Shown here in pieces: positions 26,730-35,314 of a stretch of 64,000 nt of DNA. Made by a program: the position numbers and the translations under genes. Below the pieces are notes generated by a model, which saw only the letters and a list, made by a program, of their open reading frames with translations, was not told the DNA's origin and ran no database searches. Source of the stretch: an uncultured Sulfitobacter sp. (GTDB lineage Bacteria > Pseudomonadota > Alphaproteobacteria > Rhodobacterales > Rhodobacteraceae); NCBI GenBank assembly GCA_947501805.1, contig CANMXJ010000005.1, positions 124,001 through 188,000 of the forward strand, given 5' to 3'. The number at the start of each line of letters is the position of its first letter. Positions within the stretch are counted from its first letter, which is position 1.

Positions 26730-26919
26730 GGAATAATTCCTTGAAAAAATGCTCTCGTTTAATGGCACTAGTTAACCATGTTCCCGCGTGACGTGTCTAC
26801 ATGACAGTAAGCGGTGACAGGTCGAGGTCGGTTTTTTGCCCTGTTGGGTCGGCTGGTGCCTGTGATTTTCGAATGAGGGCCGTAAAACGGACAGCAACAG
26901 ATTGCAGGGGAATCGGCAG

Positions 26920-29415
26920 ATGAAAACTCAGGTCAAAGCATTGGTAGTTGGTGGCGGCGCAGTAGGGACGTCGATTGCCTATCATCTGGCGGCTGCCGGA
27001 TGGGATGATGTGATGTTGCTGGAGCGGGACGAATTGACGTCTGGCTCTACGTGGCATGCGGCAGGCCTGCTGCCCTATTTTAACATGTCTTACGCGACCA
27101 CTCACATTCATGATTATTCAATCCGCTACTACAAAACGCTGGAAGAAGAGACCGGACTGAACGCCGGTTTCGCCGTGGTTGGCAATCTGCGTATGGCCCA
27201 GACAGATGAACGCATGGACGAATACATGCTTTATGCTTCGACTGCCGAGACATGTGGCGTGCCCTATACGTTTATGACGCCTGACGAGATCAAGGCAAAG
27301 TGGCCACTGATCCGCACCGAAGATTTGAAAGGTGCGCTTTACCACCAGACCGACGGTTATATTAACCCTGCTGACGTAACGATGGCGATGGCCAAGGGCG
27401 CGCGCCAGCGTGGTGTTGCGATTGAACGGAAATGGCAGGCAGACGCGTTCCACTGGAACGGCACCCATTGGGAAGTCACCGCTACAAAGATGGTGGAGAA
27501 AGGTGGGAATCTTGTGCCGTCTGACGAACAGATTGTGATCACCGCCGAACATGTGGTGACAGCAAGCGGGAACCACGCACAACGCACGGCGAAAATGCTG
27601 GGGATCAAAATACCCGCCATTCCGGTGGAACATCAGTTCATCGTAATGGATCAGGACCCCGCGCTGGTGGAGTTCCGCAAGGATGCCGGCAATCCCGAAC
27701 ACCCGGTTATCCGTGATGCGGATGCGCAATCCTATGTGCGTGAAGAACGCGGCGGCTGGATTTTGGGGGTTTATGAAAAAGACGCGCCTGCGCGGTTTGA
27801 ATACGGCGTGCCGGACAGCTTTCGCGCCGACTTGTTCCAGCTGGACCTTGAGCGGATCGAAAGCCAGTACGAAGCGATGATCCACCGCATACCGTCCTGC
27901 GAAGAGTCGGGTCTCAAAGACGACTTCAACGGCCCGATCTGTTATACGCCGGACGGTAATCCGTTGGTTGGTCCGGCACCGGGCTTGCGCAATATGTGGC
28001 TGGCCGAAGGGTTCTCTTTCGGGATCACAGCGGCGGGGGGGACGGGATACTACCTTGCGCAGTTGATGGTGAAGGGCGAAGCCGAGATCGACATGGCGTC
28101 TCTTGACCCCAAACGCTACGGCGACTGGATGACAACCGAATTTGCGGCGCGCAAGAACGAGGAAGCTTACGAACACGTTTATATCCTGCACCATCCTGAT
28201 GAGGAACGCCCGGCTGCACGTCCCTTACGCACCTCTCCCGCCTATGACCGTCAGGCCGCGCGGGGTGCGCAGTTTGGCTGGGTTAACGGCTGGGAACGTC
28301 CCAACTACTTTGCACCGATGGGATTCAACGATCATGAAAGCCGCAGTTTCCGGCGCGGTGGCTGGTGGCAATATGCCGTTGAAGAAGCCAAGGCGATCCG
28401 CGAAGGCGTGGGCCTGATCGACGCGACAGCCTTTACCAAATATGTCGTCAAGGGGCCGGGTGCCACCGCGTTTCTGGATTGGTTCACCTGTAACAAATTG
28501 CCTTCGGTTGGACGGATCAATCTGACCTATGCGCTGACGGTGAATGGTACCACGCGCACCGAATATACCATCGTGCGCATCGCGCAGGACGAATATTATC
28601 TTGTGAGTGCGGGTGCCTGGACGGCCTATGACAGCGATTATCTGCGAAAGGCGATCGAGGATAAAGCACCCGAGTTCGGCTATATCGAATGCCATGACGT
28701 GACGACGCAGTGGGGGGTCTTCGCCATTGCGGGGCCAAAATCGCGTGATGTGCTGAACGAGATTGTGAAAGATGCCGATCCGTCAACTGTCCTGTCCAAC
28801 AAACGGTTCCCGTGGCTGACCATGCGCAACATCGAGCTTGGTATGTGTCCGGTGCGTGCAATCCGCGTGGCTTATACGGGCGAGTTGGGCTGGGAATTGC
28901 ACCACCCGATCGAGATGCAGAACTACCTGTTTGACCAGCTTGAGAAAGCGGGTGAGCCACACGGCATGAAACTGGTCGGCGCGCGGGCACAAAACTGGTT
29001 GCGGCAGGAAAAGAGTTATCGTGCCTTTGGTACCGAATTGGGCCGCGACGCCACGCCGCTTGAGGCTGATCTGCCGCGGTTTGTGGATATGTCCAAAGAG
29101 TTTCACGGCAAGGCGACAATGGAGGCGCATGGCATCAACGCAAAATGTGTCACGTTGCTGATCGACGGGCCAAAGGATGCGGACCCGTGGGGCCGCGAGG
29201 TGCTGTATGTCGAGGGCGAGCGCACGGGGCGTCTGACCTCGGGCGGCTATTCTGTGGCCTTCGGTAAATCCATCGGCATGGGCTATGTGAAACCCGTACA
29301 TGCTGTTGTCGGGACCAAACTGAAAGTAAAGATGTTTGACCAGCTATGGGATGCAGAGATTGTCGAGGACAGCCCCTATGATCCCAAGAACACCGCGATT
29401 AGGGTGGACGGGTAG
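26920..29415 (+). CDS. Dimethylglycine/sarcosine dehydrogenase-like FAD and GcvT fusion
   Basis: An 831-residue protein with an N-terminal FAD oxidoreductase of the DAO type (VVGGGAVGTSIAYHL; STWHAAG with the His that binds FAD covalently in this family) and a C-terminal folate-binding aminomethyltransferase (GcvT) half (about 440-831; RVAYTGELGWELHHP, LRQEKSYRAFGTEL, TSGGYSVAFGKSIG). Family members demethylate dimethylglycine or sarcosine, passing the methyl group to tetrahydrofolate. The start is ATG 26920. This matches osmolyte (betaine/choline) use by marine alphaproteobacteria. dgkA follows after 33 bp. Confidence 0.9.
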   Translation: MKTQVKALVVGGGAVGTSIAYHLAAAGWDDVMLLERDELTSGSTWHAAGLLPYFNMSYATTHIHDYSIRYYKTLEEETGLNAGFAVVGNLRMAQTDERMDEYMLYASTAETCGVPYTFMTPDEIKAKWPLIRTEDLKGALYHQTDGYINPADVTMAMAKGARQRGVAIERKWQADAFHWNGTHWEVTATKMVEKGGNLVPSDEQIVITAEHVVTASGNHAQRTAKMLGIKIPAIPVEHQFIVMDQDPALVEFRKDAGNPEHPVIRDADAQSYVREERGGWILGVYEKDAPARFEYGVPDSFRADLFQLDLERIESQYEAMIHRIPSCEESGLKDDFNGPICYTPDGNPLVGPAPGLRNMWLAEGFSFGITAAGGTGYYLAQLMVKGEAEIDMASLDPKRYGDWMTTEFAARKNEEAYEHVYILHHPDEERPAARPLRTSPAYDRQAARGAQFGWVNGWERPNYFAPMGFNDHESRSFRRGGWWQYAVEEAKAIREGVGLIDATAFTKYVVKGPGATAFLDWFTCNKLPSVGRINLTYALTVNGTTRTEYTIVRIAQDEYYLVSAGAWTAYDSDYLRKAIEDKAPEFGYIECHDVTTQWGVFAIAGPKSRDVLNEIVKDADPSTVLSNKRFPWLTMRNIELGMCPVRAIRVAYTGELGWELHHPIEMQNYLFDQLEKAGEPHGMKLVGARAQNWLRQEKSYRAFGTELGRDATPLEADLPRFVDMSKEFHGKATMEAHGINAKCVTLLIDGPKDADPWGREVLYVEGERTGRLTSGGYSVAFGKSIGMGYVKPVHAVVGTKLKVKMFDQLWDAEIVEDSPYDPKNTAIRVDG

Positions 29416-29448
29416 GCCGGAAACCCACCGGCGCTAACGGGAGGTCTC

Positions 29449-29823
29449 ATGGCCAATCAACCACTTAAGGGCATCGCACGGCTGGTCGCGGCGTGGCATA
29501 ATTCACGCGCTGGGCTGCGGGATATCTGGACCCATGAGGAAGCGTTCCGAATTGAAGCGGTTGTTTGGGTGGCCTCTGTGCCTGTTGCATTCTGGATAGC
29601 GCAGGATGTGTTTCAGGCGATCCTTCTGATCGCCGCAGGATTGTTCCTGCTGATTGTCGAAGTTCTGAATTCGGCGATTGAAGCTGTTGTGGACCGTATT
29701 GGCGTTGAAAAACACGAGCTATCCCGCATGGCCAAGGATTTGGGATCACTGGCCGTGCTGATGGCCACGGCATTGGTCAGCCTGCTATGGATTGCGGCCT
29801 TTTGGCAAAAGATTGCGGGCTAA
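29449..29823 (+). CDS. dgkA: Diacylglycerol kinase (DgkA)
   Basis: A 124-residue integral-membrane diacylglycerol kinase of the small trimeric type, which recycles diacylglycerol to phosphatidate. It has an amphipathic N-terminal stretch, then three hydrophobic helices, with the signature EVLNSAIEAVVDRIG and KHELSRMAKDLGSLAV. Length is normal. GGGAGG precedes the ATG at 29449. It ends 8 bp before the stop of the convergent lysozyme gene. Confidence 0.93.
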   Translation: MANQPLKGIARLVAAWHNSRAGLRDIWTHEEAFRIEAVVWVASVPVAFWIAQDVFQAILLIAAGLFLLIVEVLNSAIEAVVDRIGVEKHELSRMAKDLGSLAVLMATALVSLLWIAAFWQKIAG

Positions 29824-29831
29824 TCCCCGAT

Positions 29832-30623
29832 CTATTGCACGCGCTGTGCGATCCATGCCTCCCAATCGGCGCGGGAACCGGAGAAAGCGTTCAGATCGAC
29901 TTCACCCTTGATGCCCGGGATCAATCCGGTGGCGCTGTATTGCCAGAAAGTCCACGCCTGACCGGGATAGGCTTCGCGTGGTGTTTTGGCCGTGGTACGC
30001 AGCCAGTATTCATAGCCTTTGAATGACTTGAGGTTGTTTTCTGCATAGAACTTTGGCGTGGTGTAAATGATCGGGCGCTGGCCATAATGCGCCTCGACGA
30101 TACGCAACCATGTACGCATGTGTCTTTGCACTTCGGATGCTGGAGGGCGCAGAGTTGCGCATGTGGGCGAAAACGGGTTCCATTCCATATCCAGCACCGG
30201 TGGCAAAGCACCGCGCGTGCGCGGCACATTTCGGATAAACCACTGGGCCTGAACCTCTGGTGTCGTACAAAAGTAATAGAAATGATACGCCCCCGTGGCC
30301 ACGCCAGCGCGGTTGGCATTCCTCCAGTGCTTCTTGAATTCCAGATCAAGTAAATCCCCGCCTTCGGTGGCTTTGACAAAGGCAAAGTTGACGCCGTTTG
30401 CGCGGGCGACGTTCCAGTTGATGCTGGTCTGGAAACGGGCCGCATCGATCCCGTGTACCGGAAAACGTGATGGTTTCGGGTTGGCAAAATCTAACGGGTC
30501 TGCGTCACGGAAGTTGGTGGAAAACAGCACACCGGGTGCAGCTGGCGGTTTGCCAGTATCGTTATCTCCACAAGCGGCAAGGGATATTAGAAAAAGGCAG
30601 GTGAGCAGGCGCTTGAATATCAT
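29832..30623 (-). CDS. GH25 family lysozyme-like lipoprotein
   Basis: A 263-residue lipoprotein with a glycoside hydrolase 25 domain, predicted to cut peptidoglycan. The signal sequence ends in the lipobox LAAC (Cys19), so it should be anchored to a membrane by lipid. HGIDAARFQTSINW, FVKATEGGDLLD and the catalytic pair in PPVLDMEWNP define the GH25 core. It is the last gene of a four-gene operon and overlaps the DUF938 gene by 4 bp (ATGA). Confidence 0.9.
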   Translation of the reverse strand: MIFKRLLTCLFLISLAACGDNDTGKPPAAPGVLFSTNFRDADPLDFANPKPSRFPVHGIDAARFQTSINWNVARANGVNFAFVKATEGGDLLDLEFKKHWRNANRAGVATGAYHFYYFCTTPEVQAQWFIRNVPRTRGALPPVLDMEWNPFSPTCATLRPPASEVQRHMRTWLRIVEAHYGQRPIIYTTPKFYAENNLKSFKGYEYWLRTTAKTPREAYPGQAWTFWQYSATGLIPGIKGEVDLNAFSGSRADWEAWIAQRVQ

Positions 30624-31276
30624 GTCTTGGGCTTTCCGGCGACAAAGGCAAGGTTGTTGGCAGGCATTTCATGCATGGTTATCTCGCTTAGGTGCGCACG
30701 TTGTAACCATAGGGTCATATCAGTCGTATCCTTGTATCCGATGTCCGGATCAGCACCGCGCAACTGGGCGTCAAATTCGATATCTCCGGCACTGGTCAAC
30801 TGTCCATCGCGGGCAAAAGGACCATACATAATCAGCGTGCCGTGGGGGGCGAGTGTTTGTGCGGCTTCCGCAATAACTGTCTGCGCTTCGCAGGTGGAGA
30901 TCAGATGCAGGAGGTTGATCAGGATAATGAGGTCTTTGGGAAGGTGGTCTCGGGACCAGCCAGAGGTCGTGGCATCCAGCGCAACCGCCGGTGCAATGTT
31001 GTTCAGACCTGCCTCCGCGACATAGGCGTTGATGCTGTTCAGCCGGTTGGATGCGACGTCGCTGGGTTGCCAGTTGAGGTCAGGCAGGGCGGCTGCAAAG
31101 GCGATAATGTGCTGGCCCGTGCCGCTAGCTATTTCCAGTGCGCGTCCTGTTTTCGGGGCATGCGCCCTGATCAGAGTGCAGAGCGCATCTGCATTGCGCT
31201 CTGCCGCGGGCGCGTGCAGTTTTGCGCCATCCTGTTGTTGCGCGACATTTGCGGTGGGGGGCAAATTGCGGCTCAT
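30620..31276 (-). CDS. DUF938 methyltransferase-like protein
   Basis: A 218-residue DUF938 protein, a SAM-dependent methyltransferase-fold family of unknown substrate. It opens with ERNADALCTLIRAHAP, followed by the SAM motif ALEIASGTGQHIIAF, then INLLHLISTCEA and a YGPFARDGQ loop. The start overlaps the upstream oxidase stop by 4 bp and its own stop overlaps the lysozyme start by 4 bp, so translation is coupled along the operon. Confidence 0.88.
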   Translation of the reverse strand: MSRNLPPTANVAQQQDGAKLHAPAAERNADALCTLIRAHAPKTGRALEIASGTGQHIIAFAAALPDLNWQPSDVASNRLNSINAYVAEAGLNNIAPAVALDATTSGWSRDHLPKDLIILINLLHLISTCEAQTVIAEAAQTLAPHGTLIMYGPFARDGQLTSAGDIEFDAQLRGADPDIGYKDTTDMTLWLQRAHLSEITMHEMPANNLAFVAGKPKT

Positions 31277-32352
31277 CTGCGGAGCCTGTCTGGAACAAGC
31301 TGCGCGACGATTTCAGGTGCGATCTGTGGATTGCGCCCCGCCACCAGATCAGCAACCAGTTCAGACGCTGCCGGTGCTGTCTGAAAGCCGTACCCACCTT
31401 GACCCGCGGACCAGACAAAGCCGTGATCGCTCGGGTCAGGGCCAAGCACCAAAGCGCGATCCGGCGCAAAACTGCGCAGCCCAGCCCATGAGGTCAGCAG
31501 GCGATTGACAGGCTCGTTGACCATTGCCTCATAGCGCGCGATGCCTTCGGCCAACACCATGTCGTCGGCCCATGCATCTTGCGGCTCACTTTTGTCCTCA
31601 TCTGCGGGAGAAACCAGCAACGCCCCAGCATCAGGCTTGGCGTACCATGTTTCACTGACGCCAAAGAAGATCGGCCAGGCACTCATATCATGCCCACCCG
31701 GTGCGGGGATACGGGCCATGGAGCGACGATAGGGAGTGATGCCAAGCGGTGCAATGCCTGCCATTTGCGCAATGCTGTCCGCCCATGCGCCAGCTGCGTT
31801 GACCAGTTTTGTACAGGTGTGATCACTACCGGAGGCTGTCACAGTCCAGCCGTGTTTTGTGCGGGCAATCGCGCTGACAGGGCTTTTTGTCAGGACCTGT
31901 CCGCCATTGTCGCGCAGGGTGCGGATGAAGTCCTGCATCATGCGGTCGGTATCAATGTCAAACGCCGCTTCGTGATACCCTGCAAAGCCCAGTTCACTGC
32001 GTTTCAGGATTGGCACAAGTTCCATGGCGTGATCAAGCGGTATCGGCGCAACATTCAACGCACTCGCATCTGCCTCAAACGCTTCTTTTTCATCGCTGCG
32101 CGCGACGATCAGCAGGCCACGTGCGCTTAGGTATCCGCCGTTGGCATCGGTGTGATAGGGCTTGCTTGCCGTGTTCAGGGCAACTGTGCTGGGCAGGCCG
32201 TAATGTTCCTCGAACACGGCAGCAGAACGGCCGGAAGTGTGATAGCCGGTGCTGCTTTCTTGCTCCAGAACCGTGACGTTGGCATCCTGCGACAACCGTG
32301 CAGCAGCTGACAGGCCAGCAATGCCTCCGCCGATAACGATGATGTCTGTCAT
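31273..32352 (-). CDS. FAD-dependent glycine/D-amino-acid oxidase family protein
   Basis: A 359-residue DAO-family flavoprotein (IVIGGGIAGLSAAARL at the N-terminus, GAWADSIAQMAGI and the C-terminal WSAGQGGYGFQTAPA). The start at ATG 32352 overlaps the stop of the aldo/keto reductase by 4 bp; the longer frame to 32526 would lie inside that gene and is rejected. Substrates in this family are amines and D- or N-methyl amino acids. It is the second gene of the four-gene operon. Confidence 0.88.
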   Translation of the reverse strand: MTDIIVIGGGIAGLSAAARLSQDANVTVLEQESSTGYHTSGRSAAVFEEHYGLPSTVALNTASKPYHTDANGGYLSARGLLIVARSDEKEAFEADASALNVAPIPLDHAMELVPILKRSELGFAGYHEAAFDIDTDRMMQDFIRTLRDNGGQVLTKSPVSAIARTKHGWTVTASGSDHTCTKLVNAAGAWADSIAQMAGIAPLGITPYRRSMARIPAPGGHDMSAWPIFFGVSETWYAKPDAGALLVSPADEDKSEPQDAWADDMVLAEGIARYEAMVNEPVNRLLTSWAGLRSFAPDRALVLGPDPSDHGFVWSAGQGGYGFQTAPAASELVADLVAGRNPQIAPEIVAQLVPDRLRR

Positions 32353-33287
32353 GCCTGCTCTTCCAGACGGTCGGTTGCAGGGGGCGGCGTCGCTGAAAGT
32401 GCGCAAAGCCGGCCATAAAGATCGTCGGGCATCCGGTAGGTCATGGCATCCAGCGAAGGCTGCAATTGCGCGACAGTGCGTGCGGAAATAATCGGGGTTG
32501 GGCCGGTGGGATGACGCGCTGCCCACGCAACGGCGAGGGTGGCAGGATGCACGTCGATTTCTTGCGCAACTGCGCTCAACGCGTCGGCAGTTGCATACAT
32601 GGCCTTTTGCCCATAGCGCGCCGCATAGCGATCATCTTCGGTCAAGCGGCCCGCGCCGCCGCTTGCGTATTTCCCCGTCAGCAAGCCGCCGCCAAGTGGA
32701 GAATAGGGGGCGACAAGGATGTTGAGATCATCCGCCATTGGCAGGATTTCCACTTCGGCCTGTCGTTTCACAAGGTTATACATGGGTTGAATCACTGCGA
32801 CGCTCAGATCGAATTGCGTGGCAACACCCGCAGCTTTGACAACCTGCCAAGCGGCAAAATTAGACAGGCCAATATGGCGAATGTGGCCTTGTGCCTTTAG
32901 ATCGGAAAAAGCCTGAAAACTCTCGGAAAGCTCGGTCTCGGGATCGAAACGGTGGAGATACAGCACATCCAAAGTATCAAGCCGCAAGCGTTGGCGCGAG
33001 GTTTCGGCAGAGGACAGTATATTGTCACGGGATGCGCCGCCCGTATAGGCCGCCTTGGTTGCGATGATCAGCTCGTCGCGCCGGGTGCCAATGAATTCAC
33101 CCAGAAGGGTTTCGGACGCGCCGTCGGTATAAACATACGCCGTATCAAAATGGGTGATCCCCGCGTCAATACAGGCCTCGAACATCTCGCGCGATTGCAC
33201 AGCGTCCGCGCGGCCACCAAATTGCATGGTGCCAAAGGCAAGGCGGCTGGCGGGTGTCCCATTGGGGCTGGTGAGGGTATTTTTCAT
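32349..33287 (-). CDS. Aldo/keto reductase
   Basis: A 312-residue NADPH-dependent reductase with the AKR barrel signatures: FDTAYVYTDGASETLLG (Asp and catalytic Tyr), IATKAAY (Lys) and LYLHRFDP (His). The start at ATG 33287 matches the family N-terminus but has no clear ribosome site; a TTG at 33323 is the alternative and is no better. It is the first gene of an operon of four, each overlapping the next by 4 bp. Confidence 0.88.
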   Translation of the reverse strand: MKNTLTSPNGTPASRLAFGTMQFGGRADAVQSREMFEACIDAGITHFDTAYVYTDGASETLLGEFIGTRRDELIIATKAAYTGGASRDNILSSAETSRQRLRLDTLDVLYLHRFDPETELSESFQAFSDLKAQGHIRHIGLSNFAAWQVVKAAGVATQFDLSVAVIQPMYNLVKRQAEVEILPMADDLNILVAPYSPLGGGLLTGKYASGGAGRLTEDDRYAARYGQKAMYATADALSAVAQEIDVHPATLAVAWAARHPTGPTPIISARTVAQLQPSLDAMTYRMPDDLYGRLCALSATPPPATDRLEEQA

Positions 33288-33463
33288 AAAGGAAATGGTG
33301 ACACGGACTTGACCAAGGCGCAATTGCCCGTTGGCATGAAATTGCGCGGATTATCCCCCGGCAGGCAGGCACCTATCCATTCTCCGAAGACGCTTTGGCA
33401 GATTCTCAGAAAAGGAGCGATGATCCTGATACAGCAGTTCACATAGGCGCAAACCTTCCTGTC

Positions 33464-34072
33464 TTAGCTGTTCCCTTTTTCCAGGGCGCGTTTGTAGGCG
33501 GGGCGTGCCTCAATCATCTCCACAAAACCGGCGAGTGCCGCGAAGTCCTCTGCCCAGCCCAGGCGTCGTGAAATCTCGGCTGGAAAGCTGAGCATGATAT
33601 CTGCGGCAGACAGGCTGTCTTGCACGAAATGACCGGATGCGCGCACACGTTCATTCATGTAGCGAAAGTGGTTGTTCATTTCCGCGTTGATACGCGGATG
33701 CAGCGGTGCGCCGGCTTCTTTCAGACGGCCCACGTAAAGATTCAGCAAGATCGGGATCATCGCGGAGCCTTCGGCGAAATGCATCAGTTCAAGATGGCTC
33801 AGGTAGGCATCCGTGTCGGAATTCGGGATCATCCCGGGGGCGAAGCGTTGGCACAAAACCTCAACAATCGCGCCGCTTTCTGTGATCAATCGTCCATCGA
33901 GTTCGATCATCGGAGATTTGCCCAAGGGGTGAATGTCCATGAGTTCCTTGGGGGCCAGATTGGTTTCGGCATTACGATCGTAGTGCACAACCTCGTAAGA
34001 TTCACCAATTTCTTCCAGCAGCCAGAAGATACGATGGGAGCGAGAGCGGTTCAGGTGGTGCAGGCGGATCAT
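33464..34072 (-). CDS. Glutathione S-transferase
   Basis: A 202-residue GST. The N-terminal thioredoxin-like domain has RSHRIFWLLEEIGESYE, NPLGKSPMIELDG-like HPLGKSPMIELDG with the cis-Pro, and ITESGAIVEVL for glutathione binding; an all-helical C-terminal domain follows. It is cytoplasmic and conjugates or reduces electrophiles. It is divergent from ectC with a 63-bp gap. Confidence 0.9.
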   Translation of the reverse strand: MIRLHHLNRSRSHRIFWLLEEIGESYEVVHYDRNAETNLAPKELMDIHPLGKSPMIELDGRLITESGAIVEVLCQRFAPGMIPNSDTDAYLSHLELMHFAEGSAMIPILLNLYVGRLKEAGAPLHPRINAEMNNHFRYMNERVRASGHFVQDSLSAADIMLSFPAEISRRLGWAEDFAALAGFVEMIEARPAYKRALEKGNS

Positions 34073-34135
34073 TGGCTATCGCTTTCATAAGGTGTTTTGA
34101 GGCAGTCTATTGCCTGACAGGGGAAAGGGAAGAGG

Positions 34136-34531
34136 ATGATCATCAAAGAAAAGGCAAATTTGCGCGGAACGGCGCGGGATGCAGCCGGGCCGGGCTGGAC
34201 GTCCCTGCGGCTACTGGTGCGATCGGACGGCATGGGGTTCTCGATGACAGAGACCGAAGTGCTGCCGGGTGCGGTGCTGAAGTTGGAGTACAAGCACCAC
34301 GTTGAGGCGTGTTACTGCATTGGCGGTCGTGGCACTGTGGTTGAGGTGGCAACGGGTGCACGGCACGAAATCACGCCGGGCACCCTTTATGCGCCAAATG
34401 CCCATGATCGACATGAAGTGCATGTGCCCGAGGATGGTGACGTGCTGCGGCTCGTCTGCGTGTTCTCGCCCGCGTTGGAGGGGACGGAGGTCCATGGACC
34501 AGACGGGAGCTACCGGGCTGCAGAGGGGTGA
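34136..34531 (+). CDS. ectC: L-ectoine synthase, solitary
   Basis: A 131-residue cupin matching ectoine synthase, which closes N-gamma-acetyl-diaminobutyrate to the osmolyte ectoine. The start MIIKEKANLRGT, then LVRSDGMGFSMTETEV, HHVEACYCIGGRGTVVEV, PGTLYAPNAHDRHEV and CVFSPALEGTEVHGPDGSY follow the family along its length. The three positions that bind iron in characterised EctC fall at Glu57, Tyr85 and His93 here. There is no ectA, ectB or ask_ect in the window and no ectoine transport gene beside it, so it is solitary. Solitary ectC genes are known in some bacteria and may use imported precursor or make another cyclic amino acid. Confidence 0.9.
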   Translation: MIIKEKANLRGTARDAAGPGWTSLRLLVRSDGMGFSMTETEVLPGAVLKLEYKHHVEACYCIGGRGTVVEVATGARHEITPGTLYAPNAHDRHEVHVPEDGDVLRLVCVFSPALEGTEVHGPDGSYRAAEG

Positions 34532-34636
34532 ACGGAGTTTAGATGCAATGCCGGTTCCGAGTCCATTTCGCCGGATGCTGCATTGCAGTCGAATGACTGC
34601 TTCGTGGGAAAAATTCTGCGCTGTTTCTGATACGGC

Positions 34637-35299
34637 CTAAATAAGGGTGTGCCAAATCGCGATAACGCCGACCAAGATCAAACTGAGCGCCCAGACCAAA
34701 TCAAGATTGAACCACGTCTTGGAAAGGAATTTCAGGCCGAGCCAGACGTACATAACCCATGCCAAGATTCCGCCTGCCAGCATCATGGCGGCAGTGTGGG
34801 CTGTGGCAACGATGAAGGCCACGGAGACATTGGAACTCATCAATGCGTAAGCAGCGGTGTGGCCGGCGTCGAGCTCTGCGACGGCGCAGATTCCCAAATA
34901 TATCGGGACCAACATAAGTCCCGCGCCGTGGGCTATCGCAGCAAGGAACGACCATAGGCCCAATCTCGAAGGTTTGACTCGCGCCAGAAAACGCGGGTGG
35001 CGTCGGTTGATCAACAAGTAGATGCCCAGAGCGATCACCAAAACCCCCGCTGCGATACGAATTTGTGTCTCGTATTCGACGAGGGTGATCATCATCGAAA
35101 AGGGTAGCAGGATCGCGGTCATGGCAATGAAGTGGCCAATGGCCAGCGCCAAGAGGGCGCGCACCAAGGCTGAAGCCTTTTGCTCAAAAAGCGCTGCAGA
35201 AACGGCAAGAGGCCAGCCCATGCCGGGGTTCACCCCGTGATATATGCCTGAAAAGATGACAGCCCCCCAAAGGGCTGCCACCGAGGTTGGTTCTTCCAC
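34637..35299 (-). CDS. Polytopic membrane protein next to methanethiol oxidase
   Basis: A 220-residue inner-membrane protein with about six hydrophobic segments. The first loop reads GIYHGVNPGMGWPLA; further histidines lie at or near membrane edges (IGHF, AIAHGAGLM, ATAHTA). I do not recognise a named family; the histidine pattern recalls small metal-permease families such as NicO/HupE, which is inference. The start is GTG at 35299. It lies 16 bp downstream of the methanethiol oxidase gene on the same strand, so it is very likely cotranscribed with it. Confidence 0.75.
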   Translation of the reverse strand: MEEPTSVAALWGAVIFSGIYHGVNPGMGWPLAVSAALFEQKASALVRALLALAIGHFIAMTAILLPFSMMITLVEYETQIRIAAGVLVIALGIYLLINRRHPRFLARVKPSRLGLWSFLAAIAHGAGLMLVPIYLGICAVAELDAGHTAAYALMSSNVSVAFIVATAHTAAMMLAGGILAWVMYVWLGLKFLSKTWFNLDLVWALSLILVGVIAIWHTLI

Positions 35300-35314
35300 G
35301 TTTTACCCGCGTTC

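Noticed and set aside
26797..27111. 104-codon minus-strand frame at the start of the DMGDH-like gene
   Set aside because: It is antisense to the FAD motif of the plus-strand gene, with no independent support.
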